Assembly (NCBI GenBank): GCA_035578155.1
Contig: JAPWDM010000059.1
Location: 575,501 to 639,500, forward strand
Direction: 5' to 3'
Length of the DNA: 64,000 nt
Source of the DNA: Brachynemurus nebulosus
Lineage: Eukaryota > Arthropoda > Insecta > Neuroptera > Myrmeleontidae
Part shown: positions 1-11,827 of the stretch, piece after piece
How the letters are laid out: each line of letters starts with the position of its first letter
How positions within the stretch are numbered: the stretch's first letter is position 1
Made by a program: the position numbers and the translations under genes
Notes under the pieces: generated by a model
Seen by the model: the letters and a program-made list of their open reading frames with translations, nothing else
What the model was told of the DNA's origin: nothing
The model's database searches: none

Positions 1-354
1 CGCTTCTTCAACAGTGCTTTTATATTGCTACAACATTAGCGCGCGAAAATTCAAAAAAGCAAGTGGTATACAAATATAATAACTGAATTATATTAATACA
101 TTATTTAATTTTTCATAAAAGAGAATTTTTCGCTGACAATGAGATAAAGGTACTTTTGTACCTGACTATCTCAGAGTAACTACGTTAAGCACTATAAAAA
201 CAGTGTTAGTTCATTTTCTGTAAAAAAGAAATTGAATCTTTATCAGGACCAGCCGTATGCAAAATGGGCCGATACATACTATATGGGTATAATTTTCCAA
301 AAATATTGACAAGTTTATAGATATCCTTTGATAGTTTGGAATGTTTACTTTTAG
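1..354. other. AT-rich stretch, no gene seen
   Basis: No ORF, RNA gene or recognisable repeat end was seen. The sequence has many stops in all frames. It may be unique intron or intergenic sequence or an old decayed repeat. Confidence 0.4.
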
Positions 355-440
355 CCTAGAGGTTCTCAAACTTTTACGTTGATGACTCAAATTGTAAATA
401 TGTACTACGAAAACAAAAAAGTTTTAATTTGTTGCAATTA
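355..440 (+). mobile_element. truncated hAT-like end
   Basis: The string CTAGAGGTTCTCAAACTTTT resembles the common hAT terminal form in which CAG-GGTTCTCAAAC leads the element. No matching right end was found before the next repeat at 620, so this is at best a one-ended remnant. Confidence 0.25.
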
Positions 441-619
441 TTTGGCAGTTTGAAACGGTAAAAAATATTTCTTAAAAATGTTTCTTAAATTTTTTCTACG
501 GATTAAATTAATACTAAAGAAAAGCTAAGAAAAAGTTGAAAAGTAGTTTACCCTATCCTTCTCTCAAAAATATTCTTGAACTTAAAAAAATTGAATGTAG
601 GATACAGTTAAAATATAAA

Positions 620-1153
620 ATACCCCTGTCGCAGCATCCTGCATAACATAGCGAATTTCCGTTTATAAAAATCCGTTTTTCTGTGATTTTTTACCCTTTT
701 AAGTAATTTTTCCTCCTCTTTCTAATGGTGTAAATAAATGTCGCAAAAAATTTTTGACTTGAGAAAATGACTAATTTTTTTCACGAAAAATGACCAAAAA
801 AAACCATGTTCCAGGCATCCGACATGGCTGGCTAATGAATTTGTCCAACGGTGTGGGACTAAATACAAATATACCTCTTTTCAGATAAAATTGATCATGA
901 GTTTTCGTTAAAAAATTAAATAATTCTTATATTCGAAACAAACTGATCCTCTATTCTTTTCTAAAAATAAACTGCAAATTTAAAATTTACATAAATGCAA
1001 TAATAAGAAAGATAAAGCCAAGAAAACGGAAATTATTTAAATTCAAAGTTACGAAGCATGGTTAAATTTAACTGAAATATACCATATATAAATTTTAGTT
1101 TATATTATTTTCGGTTTCTAGAGACCTCAAAATAAATTTCCATTATAGTCCCG
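620..1153 (+). mobile_element. Helentron-like repeat, copy 1 (interrupted)
   Basis: The left segment (620-861) starts with ATACCCCTGTCGCAGC and carries AGCGAATTTCC about 40 bases in, as in the other copies. The segment 1091-1153 (TTTCGGTTTCTAGAGACCTC and following) matches the right part of the family but stops before the 3' terminus. The 862-1090 block is foreign: its 884-1085 part recurs at 7500-7705. This copy has no (TA)n tract. Confidence 0.7.
884..1085 (+). repeat. 200-bp dispersed repeat, copy a
   Basis: About 200 bases starting near TTGATCATGAGTTTTCGTTA match 7505-7705 in direct orientation with few differences. It lies inside Helentron-like copy 1. No terminal inverted repeat was seen, so its class is unknown. 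Confidence 0.7.
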
Positions 1154-1366
1154 AAAGATTTCTTTCGGAGCTCTAAAAAATAGGACTTTCTTAGGAACCC
1201 TAAAAAGAAGGCATATTATAACATACAAATATATAATATTATATACATATGTATGTGACTATACAAACCATTATACGACAAGCTATATTATCGTGTTATG
1301 TACATACGTAGTATTATCCATAATATGTGGTAGTATAAGTACCTACTTTCATATACATAATTATAT
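1154..1366. other. short AT-rich spacer, no gene
   Basis: Sequence between two Helentron-like copies, rich in ATAT/TACATA dinucleotide runs. Nothing coding was recognised. Confidence 0.4.
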
Positions 1367-1690
1367 ATACCGCTGTCGCAGCATCCTGCATAACATAGCG
1401 AATGCCCGTTTATAAAAATTAATTTTTCTCGGAAACTAGTTGACATAGCATAATAGTTTAAAGACCTTTTTTATGTAATTTTTTCTGCTCGTTTAAATGG
1501 TGTAAAAAAATTTCGCAAAAATTTTTGAATAAGTGGAAATTTTGGCAAAAAACTAATTTTTTGCAAGAACAAACAGCATGTTCCTGGCATCCGACGTGTC
1601 TGGCTAACGAACTTGTCCACCGGTTTGGGACTTTCACCGTTTTCACCAAATTTCGTAAATCTACGACATTTCGTTCGAGAGTTATCGTGC

Positions 1691-1748
<58 letters not shown>

Positions 1749-1871
1749 TTTTGTGAATATTATTTTCAGTTTCTAGGGACCTCAAAACAAATTTCTGCCA
1801 TGGTCCCGGGTTCAAATCGCGTCATGACAGTGGCTGTAATAGCTGAATTACATTCTGGAAATTCGCTAAAA
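1367..1871 (+). mobile_element. Helentron-like repeat, copy 2, full length
   Basis: Begins ATACCGCTGTCGCAGCATCC and ends near GGAAATTCGCTAAAA. In order it has a left end, a subterminal repeat (here AGCGAATGCCC), about 300 bases ending TCGAGAGTTATCGTGCGGAC, a (TA)n tract (about 1697-1744), then a 125-base right part starting ATTTTCAGTTTCTAGGGACC. The subterminal inverted repeat and the interior microsatellite are the architecture known from non-autonomous Helentrons (DINE-like elements). The ORFs over it are microsatellite artefacts. Confidence 0.75.
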
Positions 1872-3910
1872 CTTGAAAGGCTACCCACGAGTACGAGGTA
1901 GCTTTGTACCATCCACTTATTGACAGTGTATATCTGTATATTATTATAGTGGTCCCTAATTAATGACGCAGGACTATACTCGTGTAGTTTTTCACATATA
2001 TAATGTTTATGTCACTGTGTTTTAGATGAGGTTAATAGCAGCCGAGTTTGCTTTTGAATGGTGCAGTGAACTAGAAGGGAAAACCGTGCCTTTGAAAAAA
2101 AAAAAGCACTCTACTACCACTGCATATACATAACGTATGACGTTTTTATGTGCAAATGAAAAATCATTTATTTTTCATTTTTAAAGTAGAAATAGTGATT
2201 TTCATTTCTGTTGGGAGTATGTATACTAATGGTTTTTCGCTGTTAAATAATCAAATATAAATTGCACTCTTGTGTAATATCAATTGAATTTGTCAGTTGA
2301 AAAAGTTACATATTCCATAAAAATGATAAAATGAGTTGAAATAGCCATTTTGTATTTTAGACTAGCCTCCATCTGGTGGATGTAACCAATAGTCCAAATT
2401 AGACTGTTTGATAAACGATATAACCTAGTTAGACCTTACATAGTCTTAATATCCTTTTTGAAATAGCAAAAAAGTAAAATAATTCTATTAAAATATATCA
2501 AATCTTGTAAAAAAATATAACTAAACGCAGAATTCTTGAGGGATCAAAGTCCAACAAAAAGGAAAGATATATTTTTAATAAGAGATATACATATTTTGTT
2601 ACATTAAGAAGATAAAATACTTTTGCAATAATGATGGATATAGAGTAATTATATCCAAACTCCCGCTATTAGTTTTTATATCTCTCACTCAGGTAATATT
2701 GCACTGTATATACAATGTATAAAAATACACTACGTTGTAAAAAAAAGTAATAGATCTTGAAATAGTTTGCTTATTTGTATAGTAATACAATGATATAGCT
2801 ACTTAAATAAGTAATTTTAAATTAAATAAGTAATATAAAGAAATTCATAATAATAACAACATTACAAAAGTAGATTTTATGATTGCATCAGGTAGTTCAA
2901 TAAAATTGAATACATTTCATTTAGGTATTTATAAATACGATCTTTTTAATGGTGTAGACCCTTACTTTCATTTATTTAACGGAGTACTGTAAAGTGGACT
3001 TTGATCGCTCAGAAACTTTGCGTTTAGTTATAGTAATTATTAAACTTGTAAATATTGATTTGAAAAAGGAACATATTCCACGGAATTTTTATGTAAATAG
3101 TTTATATACTTTAAAACATGTATTTCATTTTCATGGCTAAACATGGGCTACTAACCTAGATGAACACTTTTCCTATAGAAAAGTTTGCTGTCAAAAAATT
3201 ACTTTTCATATAAAACAGTTTTTTTTAGTTTTCCGAAAATAAAGGTTTTTTGAATATGTACCTTTTTCATCTGACCCATTCAATTATGAAGATCCAAATG
3301 TCATAAGTTAATGGTGCGTTTTTCATTGTTGCAATGGCGAAGGGGCTGCGAAGATTGAAATTGAAAATTTTTGTTTTGTTTTACACAGATTCTTTTGTTA
3401 CAGAAACGGATATACCTTTCCCTATAATATATTCACAACAGAAAACAGTGCAATAGAAAGGAAGAAAGAAGTGGTAAGTACACTAACGTTTTTTTTGAAG
3501 TGTTGCACCGATCTAATTTGAATGAACTTTTTAGTGATAATAGTAGACATAATAAGTTACATTATATTTTTTTTTTACTCATGCCGGAGAAGTACTAACT
3601 TGGCTCACACATTTCTGTACGCAAAATAGCTGTTTGCGCACTGTACTCTTCCCACATATTTTTGGCGTGAGGAAAGTATACTTTCCACACGCAAATTGAC
3701 GATAAAACACGAAAAATTTAATCAAAACACGCAAAGCCGCCTCTTAATTTTTCATTTAATAAATATTTCATAATTATTTCTATAGAAGCCACCAGCAAAA
3801 TAATTTAAACAATATTTAGTTTTTAAAAAAAAGGTAAACACTCAAAAATATTATTTTAAAAAGGAATAAAAATAAAAAAAAGTATGTGAAACTCATAATA
3901 AAAATAGTAT
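1872..3910. other. 2-kb stretch without recognisable gene
   Basis: AT-rich, with stops in every frame and no ORF of 60 codons. No terminal repeats or tRNA-like folds were recognised. Probably intron or intergenic DNA. Confidence 0.4.
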
Positions 3911-4025
3911 ATGCAACTTGTGCGGGATTGTAGATTGCCCACTCGAGAAAATGAACGCACCCACTACGATCATGCGCTCAATTTCGCTCTCATGGGCAAT
4001 CGACAATTTTCCGCACTTATTGCAT
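3911..4025. mobile_element. short palindromic MITE
   Basis: The ends are imperfect inverted repeats: ATGCAACTTGTGCGGGATTG on the left pairs with a right side reading CCGCACTTATTGCAT, and GATTGCCCACTCGAG pairs with CTCATGGGCAATC. TA dinucleotides flank both ends, which suits a Tc1/mariner-type MITE of about 115 bp. It carries no coding capacity. Confidence 0.5.
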
Positions 4026-4081
4026 AATATAGTATTTTCTGTGATTGTACCTCTACGAGGACTAATGAAAATAAAATAAGA

Positions 4082-4239
4082 ATTTCTTTATTTTTTAGGT
4101 AGTAAAAATTGCTAGAAAATTCTGTAAAATATACAAAATATAGAGAAATGTATTAGCTAACAAATAGTTTCGGTTTTATTAGTCTAACTGTAATAGTTTT
4201 GGAATCAAAAAATTTCCAAAATACCCCCTCTAGCATATA
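4082..4239. repeat. left arm of a 158-bp perfect inverted repeat
   Basis: This arm is the reverse complement of 5194-5351 with no mismatch found by eye. It contains AATACCCCCTCTAGCATATA at its inner edge. The inner edge meets the MITE at 4236-4390. The partner's inner edge meets a (TA)n tract. Confidence 0.85.
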
Positions 4240-4390
4240 TGAAAACTGAACTTCAAAAACAGGCTAAGTGCCAAAAAAATAAAATTTTAGCATCCTGTTT
4301 AGATTGCTGGTAATGGCGCTTAGATTCTTTTTCCGGGTCTAACTCATTTTTTTTTGGCACAGCCTGTTTTTGAAGTCCAGCCTTCATATA
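4236..4390. mobile_element. 155-bp TA-flanked MITE
   Basis: Terminal inverted repeats of roughly 45 bases: left ACTTCAAAAACAGGCTAAGT, right AGCCTGTTTTTGAAGTCCAG. The ends read TATATGAA and TTCATATA, so the insertion target was TA-rich. Likely a Tc1/mariner-type MITE. It abuts the inner edge of the 158-bp inverted repeat. Confidence 0.6.
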
Positions 4391-5121
4391 TGATCAATTA
4401 TTTCAGAGATGGAGAAAGATCAGAGGCTGAAAAATCCCTCTCTGGGGCTACAAACCCTCTATCTTAACTTGCTAGACTCTTTACTGGAAAAGTACAAGAA
4501 CCATTCTTAGTTGAATTATACTCTAATACAATTTGATTTAAAATAAAATAAATATTAGTTCATACTCCACTGGGAAAATAGCATTTTCACATAATTTGCT
4601 TCAAAAGGTTTTTTGAGTATAATTAAAATAATATTCACATTAAATTACTCATCCAGTATTCTATTTGGTTCATTAAAATTCATTTTATATATTTAAATAA
4701 TTAATTATTTAAAATATTTTATATTGAATTAACAGTTTATTATTCACAGTTCAATGACCTAGAAAATTTAATCAATTCGAGTCAATTATCGAGGATAATC
4801 AGATGAAAATTAGCAGTGTCTCTTTCTAGAGTTTTTGGTGTCTCTACTATCAATATTGTAATATTAATATTGTAAATTAGATAATTTTTTAATGTTTATC
4901 TGATGAATTGAAATCGATATGCATAAGCACAATATGTCCAAATTAATATAGTTAAGTGTTTAAATTTATGTATCGAATATCCACTGAAGTTAATTTTCCA
5001 TAAATTGTAGATAAAATTTTTCACAATCTTTATTATTATTACACATATATAATCGTTAGTGCATCTGTTAGTGATCGTTTAATTTCTGAACGACTTGACC
5101 GATCAAGCTTGTATTAAAAGG

Positions 5122-5123
<2 letters not shown>
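4391..5123. other. spacer of the long inverted repeat, no gene
   Basis: AT-rich sequence between the inverted repeat arms. No transposase ORF or motif was found, so if the arms are transposon ends the interior is non-autonomous. Confidence 0.4.

Positions 5124-5193
<70 letters not shown>
5124..5193. repeat. (TA)n microsatellite
   Basis: An uninterrupted TA tract of about 70 bases. It ends exactly where the right inverted-repeat arm begins. The IYIY-type reading frame over it is not a gene. Confidence 0.95.
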
Positions 5194-5198
<5 letters not shown>

Positions 5199-5351
5199 GC
5201 TAGAGGGGGTATTTTGGAAATTTTTTGATTCCAAAACTATTACAGTTAGACTAATAAAACCGAAACTATTTGTTAGCTAATACATTTCTCTATATTTTGT
5301 ATATTTTACAGAATTTTCTAGCAATTTTTACTACCTAAAAAATAAAGAAAT
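5194..5351. repeat. right arm of the 158-bp perfect inverted repeat
   Basis: Reverse complement of 4082-4239. Perfect identity over 158 bases implies a young duplication, an active long-terminal-inverted-repeat element, or an assembly fold-back. No obvious target duplication was found outside the arms. Confidence 0.85.
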
Positions 5352-5387
5352 GTATATATAAAAAATTTAACTATATTTATTGCATTC

Positions 5388-5932
5388 TAGCCGTATCCGC
5401 GACGTCGTTCGCGTAAAGCATTGTTATAAACTCAATGAGAAGTATGTAAGTGTAATAATTATACAGAAAGAATAATAATTTTTGTGAAATGCATGCACAT
5501 GCTCAAAATGGTTTTTCTATTTTCCCGAGGGAATGAGGAACTTTCCCGGAGTAAAAAGTATCTTAAATGTTGACCCAACTAATAGGTTATCACCACACCA
5601 AATTTCATAAAAATCCGTCCAATAGTTTTTGCGTAATACGTGCACATGCTCAAAATGGTTTTTCCATTTTCCCGTGGGAATGAGAAATTTTCCCGGAGTA
5701 AAAAGTATTTTAGATGTTGACCCAGGTAATAAGTTATCATCACACCACATTTCATTAAAATCTGTTCAATAGTTTTTGCGTTTTGCGTGAACAGACAGAC
5801 AGGCAGACAGACAAAAATTCTAAAAATCGCTGTTTTTGTATCTACATCGATAACTATTTACAGTACCAGTAAAATTTTCAAAAAATATTTCATGTACAGA
5901 AATGGTCTCCTTACAATTTTATTATATGTATA
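5388..5932 (+). mobile_element. retroposon-like repeat with ACAG tail, copy a
   Basis: Starts AGCCGTATCCGCGACGTCGT, contains CAAATTTCAT-AAAATCCGTCCA and AGTTTTTGCG, then an (ACAG)n-like tract, and ends near TTTTATTATATGTATAA. The same order is at 12443-12913. Such tails are characteristic of insect RTE-type LINE or SINE 3' regions. A unit of about 140 bases from GCACATGCTCAAAATGG is duplicated in tandem (about 5496-5634 and 5641-5780). The ORF on the minus strand here is only that duplicated unit. Confidence 0.6.
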
Positions 5933-7500
5933 AGATCATTATAAAAATAGACAAATATAATCGACAATGTTAGATGGAAGAGAACACTACATGACCCGGT
6001 GGAAAATGATGAAAGGAACTTCAACTTCATTCGAGAAGATCTTTTCAACTAAATTCCACAAGATGGGGTACGTGAAAGAAAAATTTCCCTCCCACTTGAC
6101 AATGTAGAAAAATACCCCAATAGTAAAAAAAAACATTTTTCTTTTACTTGTGGTAGGAGCGCTGTGAAGTTTAAAAATATCAATTGATATCTAGTTTAAT
6201 TTCTAATAATTGATGAATGGACTGTTTTGCAACTCGAGTTTCAAATCAGTTGCTCAATATTTGCAAGTGATTGGTATTGTTTGTCCGCACACGAGCGTGA
6301 TTGACTGTGGATCAGTTTTTAGGTTCCATGGTGCTGGCACACCCTCTGAAAAGATGAACATTGCAAAAATTTTGTCTAATATGTCACAAATTGGTCATAA
6401 TTGGTCCCACTAATTGGTCAGCAATACACAGTGAAAAAATTTGTGTTAAAATTAACACATTTCACATGTCCAGAACGGTCCACTCAATTTTTTGTGTTAT
6501 TTTAACACAAAGCATATGTGTCAAATCTATATACAAGATTTGTGTCAATAATTTAACACACAAGAGGACATACATTTTGTGTTAGTTTTTCAGCTTTTTC
6601 AGAGTTAGTTGTTAAACTTTTTTATTCAATATTTTATTTCCACTTAAGATATTTGAAAATCGTCAAAAGTTATAACGATTTTGTTCATATATTATTATGA
6701 GACTCAAAGAACGTAAAGTACGTCAGTCCTTTGTAAAAATTTTTATTTGTTTCCATATACTTGTATATGTACCAAAATATATATAATGAAATAGATGAGA
6801 GTAGTTTTTATTACTAAACAAAACCGAAAAAGTTTTTTCAGTTATTGACGAATATAGTTTTATTAAACGTTTAAAAATGAAACAATTTTCTTACATTTTA
6901 AGGTTATTTTTTGCACGATCGTGTATTTCCATGCATTTACCGAGGCTGTTGACAATGCTGGTAAGTTACATTTCCCGAACGTCTGTTTATATCCATGGAA
7001 ACCAAAAAATAACAGTGCGGTAAGTGAAATAGATCCGTGGTAAGTTAATAGGAGTCTGGTAAGTGAAATTAGCTCAAAAATGATTGTAATTATTTATTTA
7101 TATTGAAATTAAAAGTACAATTTGAACAATTAGGAAAATAAATCGATTAATATGAAAATTTTCACTAGTTTGCACATTATTATTATTATTGTTGGCATTA
7201 GTCTTCATATTTTATTGACATTTCAAAAGGTCGTTCAGTCGTTAAAATTTTCTGTGGTTTCAATAATCTTCTTTTCATTTTACGAGAGTAAATTTGCAGC
7301 CAAAAATAAAATGCTTCATCAATTTCATTATTCTCACTAATATTATAGTTTAACAAACTATTTTCCTCAATTGTTTAATAAAAAATTCAAAAAAAAATAT
7401 TCACGCCGATGAAATATTGACACTTAATTTTTTATTTATAAATATATGTAGTTGTCAGTTGTCATTACAAAGACTCGTATTATTGCTACCTCATTTCAGA
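5933..7500. other. stretch without recognised gene
   Basis: Short frames only. Around 6430-6590 there are several TGTGTTA/TAACACA motifs, including TGTGTTAAAATTAACACA, a hairpin with eight-base arms. They may be the inside of a decayed MITE, but no clear ends were found. The rest is AT-rich and unassigned. Confidence 0.35.
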
Positions 7501-7504
7501 TACT

Positions 7505-7705
7505 ATTGATCATGAGTTTTCGTTAAAAAATTAAATAATTCTTATATTCGAAACAAATCAATCTTCTATTCATTTCTAAAAATAAACTGCAAATTTAAAA
7601 TTTACATAAATACAATAATAAAAGAGATAAAGCCAAGAAAACGAAAATTATTTAAATTCAAAGTGACGAAGCATGGTTAAATTTAACTGAAATAAACCAT
7701 ATAAA
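7505..7705 (+). repeat. 200-bp dispersed repeat, copy b
   Basis: Direct repeat of 884-1085, starting near TTGATCATGAGTTTTCGTTA. Class unknown. Confidence 0.7.
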
Positions 7706-7838
7706 TATTTATAATATTTATTCATAGCATTCTATATCATAACATAGAAATATAAATTTCACCTATATTATCCGAATTTTATTTTTTATTTAATATATTT
7801 TTATTCATTAATTATTTTAAATCGATCGTGCAAAAAAT

Positions 7839-7969
7839 ATTATACAATCCACGATGCGTTAAGTGCCTTTACTGATCTCGAAAATTGCAAAAATTCGATC
7901 CTGCGGGTCTCGTTTTCGCAACATTTTCTCGATCAGTAAAAGCAACTTACCGAACGTATATTGTAAAAT
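7839..7969. mobile_element. palindromic MITE remnant
   Basis: Imperfect inverted ends: TACAATCCACGATGCGTTAA on the left and the complement of a right end reading GAACGTATATTGTA. Internal arms also pair (CTTTACTGATC with GATCAGTAAAAG). Flanked by AT-rich sequence. Confidence 0.45.
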
Positions 7970-8660
7970 ACTATTGTAACTGATAACACAGAAAATAAAA
8001 GTTAAGCACACATACAGGATAAGCTGCCCCCTGTCGGTTTTTTAATTAAAACTACAAAAACAATCGAAAAACAAATTTTAATTACAATAGAATATTTGCA
8101 ACTGAAAAATCAAATAGCACAACGTATACATGCAATTTGTCTGGGCAAACAAATCACATAGACGACTACATACAATCAAAATTAAACCTTTTATTAATCG
8201 TCTCTGTGAAAATGATACAAGCCGACACACACAACAAATAGAACTATCTCATTCTAGAACACTGTCGTAAATCAAATGTTATCATTTTTCCCTTGCAGTA
8301 GCAATAAATTTATATAAAATATTAGGTAAAGCCACCAATGTATAGAGTAAACTCATATAACAGTTTTATTTGAAAGTAACGTAAATCCCCTGCCTTGACA
8401 GTTTTGTAATAATTTGTCCATGCAATAGTTTTGGTAACAGTACAATGTACCTACATGTCGCCTGTACGTAAGCCGCCCTTCGTTTCTGTATTTCCGACAA
8501 TTTTATTTATTTTCGTGGGTATATTTGAGACATATTCCTATATTAGATTTGTCTGTGATAATATGTTTTTGTATATATGATTTCAATTTTTATATCAAAG
8601 AATAATGTGCAAGTTCATTTTGGTCATGCAAAGTGATTGAATTTAGTTGAAATTGTTAGG
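7970..8660. other. stretch without recognised gene
   Basis: No ORF of note and no repeat ends seen. Slightly more balanced base composition than its surroundings, so it may be unique DNA. Confidence 0.35.
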
Positions 8661-8668
8661 TTTGTTGG

Positions 8669-9059
8669 TAGTGATGAGCAAAATTAGTCTTGGTCTTGCA
8701 GTCTTGTCTTGGTCTTGCATTTTTGCACGACCAAGATTATAAGTATGGCTGCAAGACCAATACCAAGACTCAAGTGAGCAAGACCAAGACAACAGCAAGA
8801 AAAAAGCAAGACTCTTGCTAAATTATTTAAATAGTTTAAAAATATAATTAATACCGTCAAGAGAGAAAATTCTGATTTTAGAAAGAAAAAATTCGCTAAT
8901 AAAAAATGCAAGAAAGTGCAAGATTTTTTAGCAATACCAAGACCAAGACCAAGACTCAAACTGCTCTAGCAAGACCAAGACCAAGAATCTTAATGCAAGA
9001 ACAAGACCAAGACCAAGACTGCCAAGTCTTGGTCTTGGTCTTGCATTTGCTCATCACTA
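8669..9059. mobile_element. hAT MITE of the TCTTGG family, copy 1
   Basis: Terminal inverted repeats TAGTGATGAGCAAA and TTTGCTCATCACTA, flanked by a perfect 8-bp duplication TTTGTTGG (8661-8668 and 9060-9067). Both facts are diagnostic of the hAT superfamily. The subterminal zones are nearly pure TCTTGG/CCAAGA hexamer repeats, which make long complementary arms. The middle part (AATTCTGATTTTAGAAAG and a TTAAATAGTTT motif) is unique to the family. No transposase; the minus-strand ORF 8684-8959 is a hexamer artefact. Confidence 0.92.
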
Positions 9060-9067
9060 TTTGTTGG

Positions 9068-9500
9068 CAGTAATTGGCTACGGGTTTAGGGCTTTAAGTA
9101 ATTTTGGTGTGAACTTCTTATTTTTACTATAAAAATGACGGAATTTTTTTTAAAAACTTTTTGAAATGGAATCTTTTTTTTTAGACGTCCTACATATCCA
9201 ATTTTATTTAAAGCGATATCGAAAATTCGAAAACTTATAATTCGCTACCAATTTCAGCCAATACCAATTTTGTTTGTAGTTTTTAAGGTACTGAAAAATT
9301 TTAATAACTGTAATGATGTCATAATACTGAAAAATTTTTTCTTCGAAAATTACGCTCTGTGCAAGTGATACGAATAAGAGTGACTGAAGGATGAATTCGG
9401 ATACCTTGGATGTGAAATTCTGTATTTTTCTATTAAAATGATAAAATTGCTTTTAAAAATATGATCAATTCAACATAATTATGTTCTTTTTCTAGTGGTC
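9068..9500. other. stretch without recognised gene
   Basis: AT-rich, short frames only, no repeat end recognised. Confidence 0.35.
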
Positions 9501-9693
9501 CGACTTCATATGGTATTTCATATTTGTAAATAATAATACAAATATTTTTTTACTTAGCAAAAAATACCACGTTTATTTTTTAACTGTGACAATTTAACTC
9601 ATGTGTATTAAGTCCCATAAGAATATTGCAATTTTTTCACTGTTACCATGAAAAAAAAATTTAGGACATATTTTTTCAGCGACAAAATTGATA

Positions 9694-9990
9694 CAAAACA
9701 TTTCATTGGTCATTTTCTTGTGTTAAACACGATAAAAATGAAACAAAAATCCGTATTGGTAAATTTAACTGATTTCAGAATCATAGTAACAGTATTAAAT
9801 AATAATATGAATTATACTAATTTATTTTATTCGTTAAATTGACTTACCGTGTTACACTTGAGTTTGATATTTTTCTGAATAAATTTGTGCTTTCTACAAC
9901 TCAAATTTCTTGCCTAAAAGTAATTTAACTCGAAGAACTGTCAACCCAAAAACGCTTCAGCTTCGCTGTCGTGTTTTTGTTAGTTGATAG
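9694..9990 (+). repeat. dispersed repeat, inverse copy at 49.9-50.2 kb
   Basis: Runs of similarity in opposite orientation to about 49870-50160, including GGTAAATTTAACTGATTTCAG and AACTGTCAAC. Near 9910-10020 the sequence folds back on itself (TAATTTAACTCGAAGAACTGTC against GACAGTTTTTCGAGTTCAAT). Probably an old MITE. The ORF 9648-9842 lies in it and is not convincing as a gene. Confidence 0.5.
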
Positions 9991-10203
9991 ACAGTTTTTC
10001 GAGTTCAATTGCTAGGCAACAAATTTTCGTTAGACAAACCCAAATTTATTCGAAAAAATACAAACTTCTCATGTAATAATAAGTGAAAATTGTTTCAAAC
10101 TTAAAAACCCATTTTCAAACAAAGTTTTGACAAGCGAAAAGCGGAAGGGGAGCTACGATTGGGAGGGTGTGCGTCTGCAGCCGACTTCTTAAACGAACCA
10201 TAG

Positions 10204-10706
10204 GGTAACTTTAAAAATGTAAAGTTTACCGCATCGATGCAGCATCACGACTTTTCTGATGCGTCTAATACTACATGATGCGCTGCTGATGCTTTCTTGA
10301 AATTTGATGCACATTAGATGTTTTTGAGCGGGATATTGGCATCATTTAGCCTCTAATTTGGCTACAGATAGACTATAGATAATATAGCAATACAGTCCTT
10401 GTATAGGTATATTATCTTTGAATTTCAACTTGAACTTACTTGAAATTGAAAATATTGAAATTGTTTGAATAAAAAATATTACATACCTATTTTGAGTGCA
10501 AGATGTATTCCAATATTTTCAAGTAGTTATAATTCTACATCATACACATGACATGCATCTTGGACACGCATCACCAAATTTCTTGATGCATTGTTTTAAC
10601 GCATTAAATGCAAAAATGAACTTTTGATTTTTCGTTGTGATGCGTCTGATGCATTTTTGAACTTTTGACTCTGCCTCATGCAAGCAGTGATGCATTTTTG
10701 AAGTTA
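10204..10706. mobile_element. TGATGC-rich MITE, copy a
   Basis: Ends GGTAACTTTAAAAATG and CATTTTTGAAGTTAG are inverted relative to each other. The interior holds many copies of TGATGC/GCATCA. An inverse copy is at 25951-26530. The two copies give it away as a mobile element, but no target duplication is clear and no coding part is present. Confidence 0.65.
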
Positions 10707-10744
10707 GTCATACTGGTATTCATTTGAAATTGGAACGGGAAACT

Positions 10745-10860
10745 GCAGGAAAACCTTTCCAAGCATAGTTCGCCGCGGAATTCGAACTCTCAATCTACCA
10801 ATCCCAAGTACCAGTATGCTCCGAGTCCAAGCCAAAAGCTAAACCAAATCTTAGAACTTC
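10745..10860 (-). repeat. tRNA-related SINE-like fragment
   Basis: Read on the minus strand it has TGGTAGATTGAGAGTTCGAA, close to an RNA polymerase III B box (GGTTCGAANCC), followed by GGAAAGGTTTTCCTGCAGTT. A related plus-strand copy is at 59852-60000. No acceptable cloverleaf was seen, so it is not annotated as a tRNA. Confidence 0.4.
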
Positions 10861-11214
10861 CTACGCCTCATAAATACTCAGGAAATATTTCAATTCGTTC
10901 TGTTACAATAGTTATCAATTTAGAATTCCACTGTAGAAGAAAATAGAATACCTAAATATTGTATATATCTATATTATGATACAGAATTCGAATATAGCGT
11001 GTCTCGTATCTTTCGCTAGCCTGACCGTTTCATTCTGACGCGGCTTTTATGTCCGTACGTCCGTGTGTCCGACCGTTCATCGTGTGATCAAAACCCCATT
11101 TCAAATGTTTTGTACGAACGTAATTTATTAGTTCAACATTTGTTTCATTTTCTGTGTGATCTAGATCTGATTTTGATAGTTAGGTACTGGTTAGTGTTGC
11201 GTACCAAAATTGTC

Positions 11215-11430
11215 AAAACGGAACACTTGTACAATCACTTCGTGGTATCTGTCTAGGTCCGAGTGTCACAGACAATTTCCTCTGAAAACACTCGACACGA
11301 AAATTTCAAATTTAGCACGTAGATAGGATGTGATGGTGTAATTCCAGATGTGAAGTTGAGTTTCGATTCTGGGGGTTAATTAATTTTAGGGGATAACCTG
11401 GAATGTGAAAACGAAATTTTTTCCCAAGAG
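11215..11430 (+). repeat. dispersed repeat, inverse copy at 16.6-16.8 kb
   Basis: Shares GGAACACTTGT, GAGTGTCACAG, CAGATGTGAAGTTGA and the following TCTGGGGGTTAAT region with 16605-16800 in reverse orientation. Class unknown. Confidence 0.55.
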
Positions 11431-11477
11431 CACCGAGTAGGGTATCAAACGAAAAGACTTTTAATGCCCGAATCCAG

Positions 11478-11479
<2 letters not shown>

Positions 11480-11557
<78 letters not shown>
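11480..11557. repeat. (TA)n microsatellite
   Basis: About 78 bases of uninterrupted TA. The adjacent ORF on the minus strand is a microsatellite reading frame. Confidence 0.95.
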
Positions 11558-11560
<3 letters not shown>

Positions 11561-11827
11561 TTGCCTAGTATCAAAATCTACTAATTCCACTTTATAAAGA
11601 TCATGGGAAATCGCAAAAAACCATAACTCAGTTCAAAATTATACCATGCTAGCACAGCAATTTTTATGAAGCCATGACTAATACTTTTTACGTTTCAATT
11701 TAATAATATTTACATGACCGTAAAATATTTTTTACTTTGGTCGTCGATCGCGCACGCATTATAAGAGACCATGGTAATTTTTCTGAAATTTTATCTACAA
11801 AAATTATATGATTTTTCTCTCCGTGTA

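Noticed and set aside
1471..1815. ORFs translating as IYIYIY or CVCV/THTH (1.5, 5.1, 11.3, 20.9, 28.4, 46.6-47.2 kb)
   Set aside because: They are microsatellite reading frames inside repeats and lack any domain.
8684..8959. SLGLGL-type ORFs as a repeat protein
   Set aside because: Translation of the hexamer array in a hAT MITE with a perfect target duplication.
10204..10706. 8-bp duplication for the TGATGC MITE
   Set aside because: The flanks of both copies were compared and no consistent direct repeat was found.
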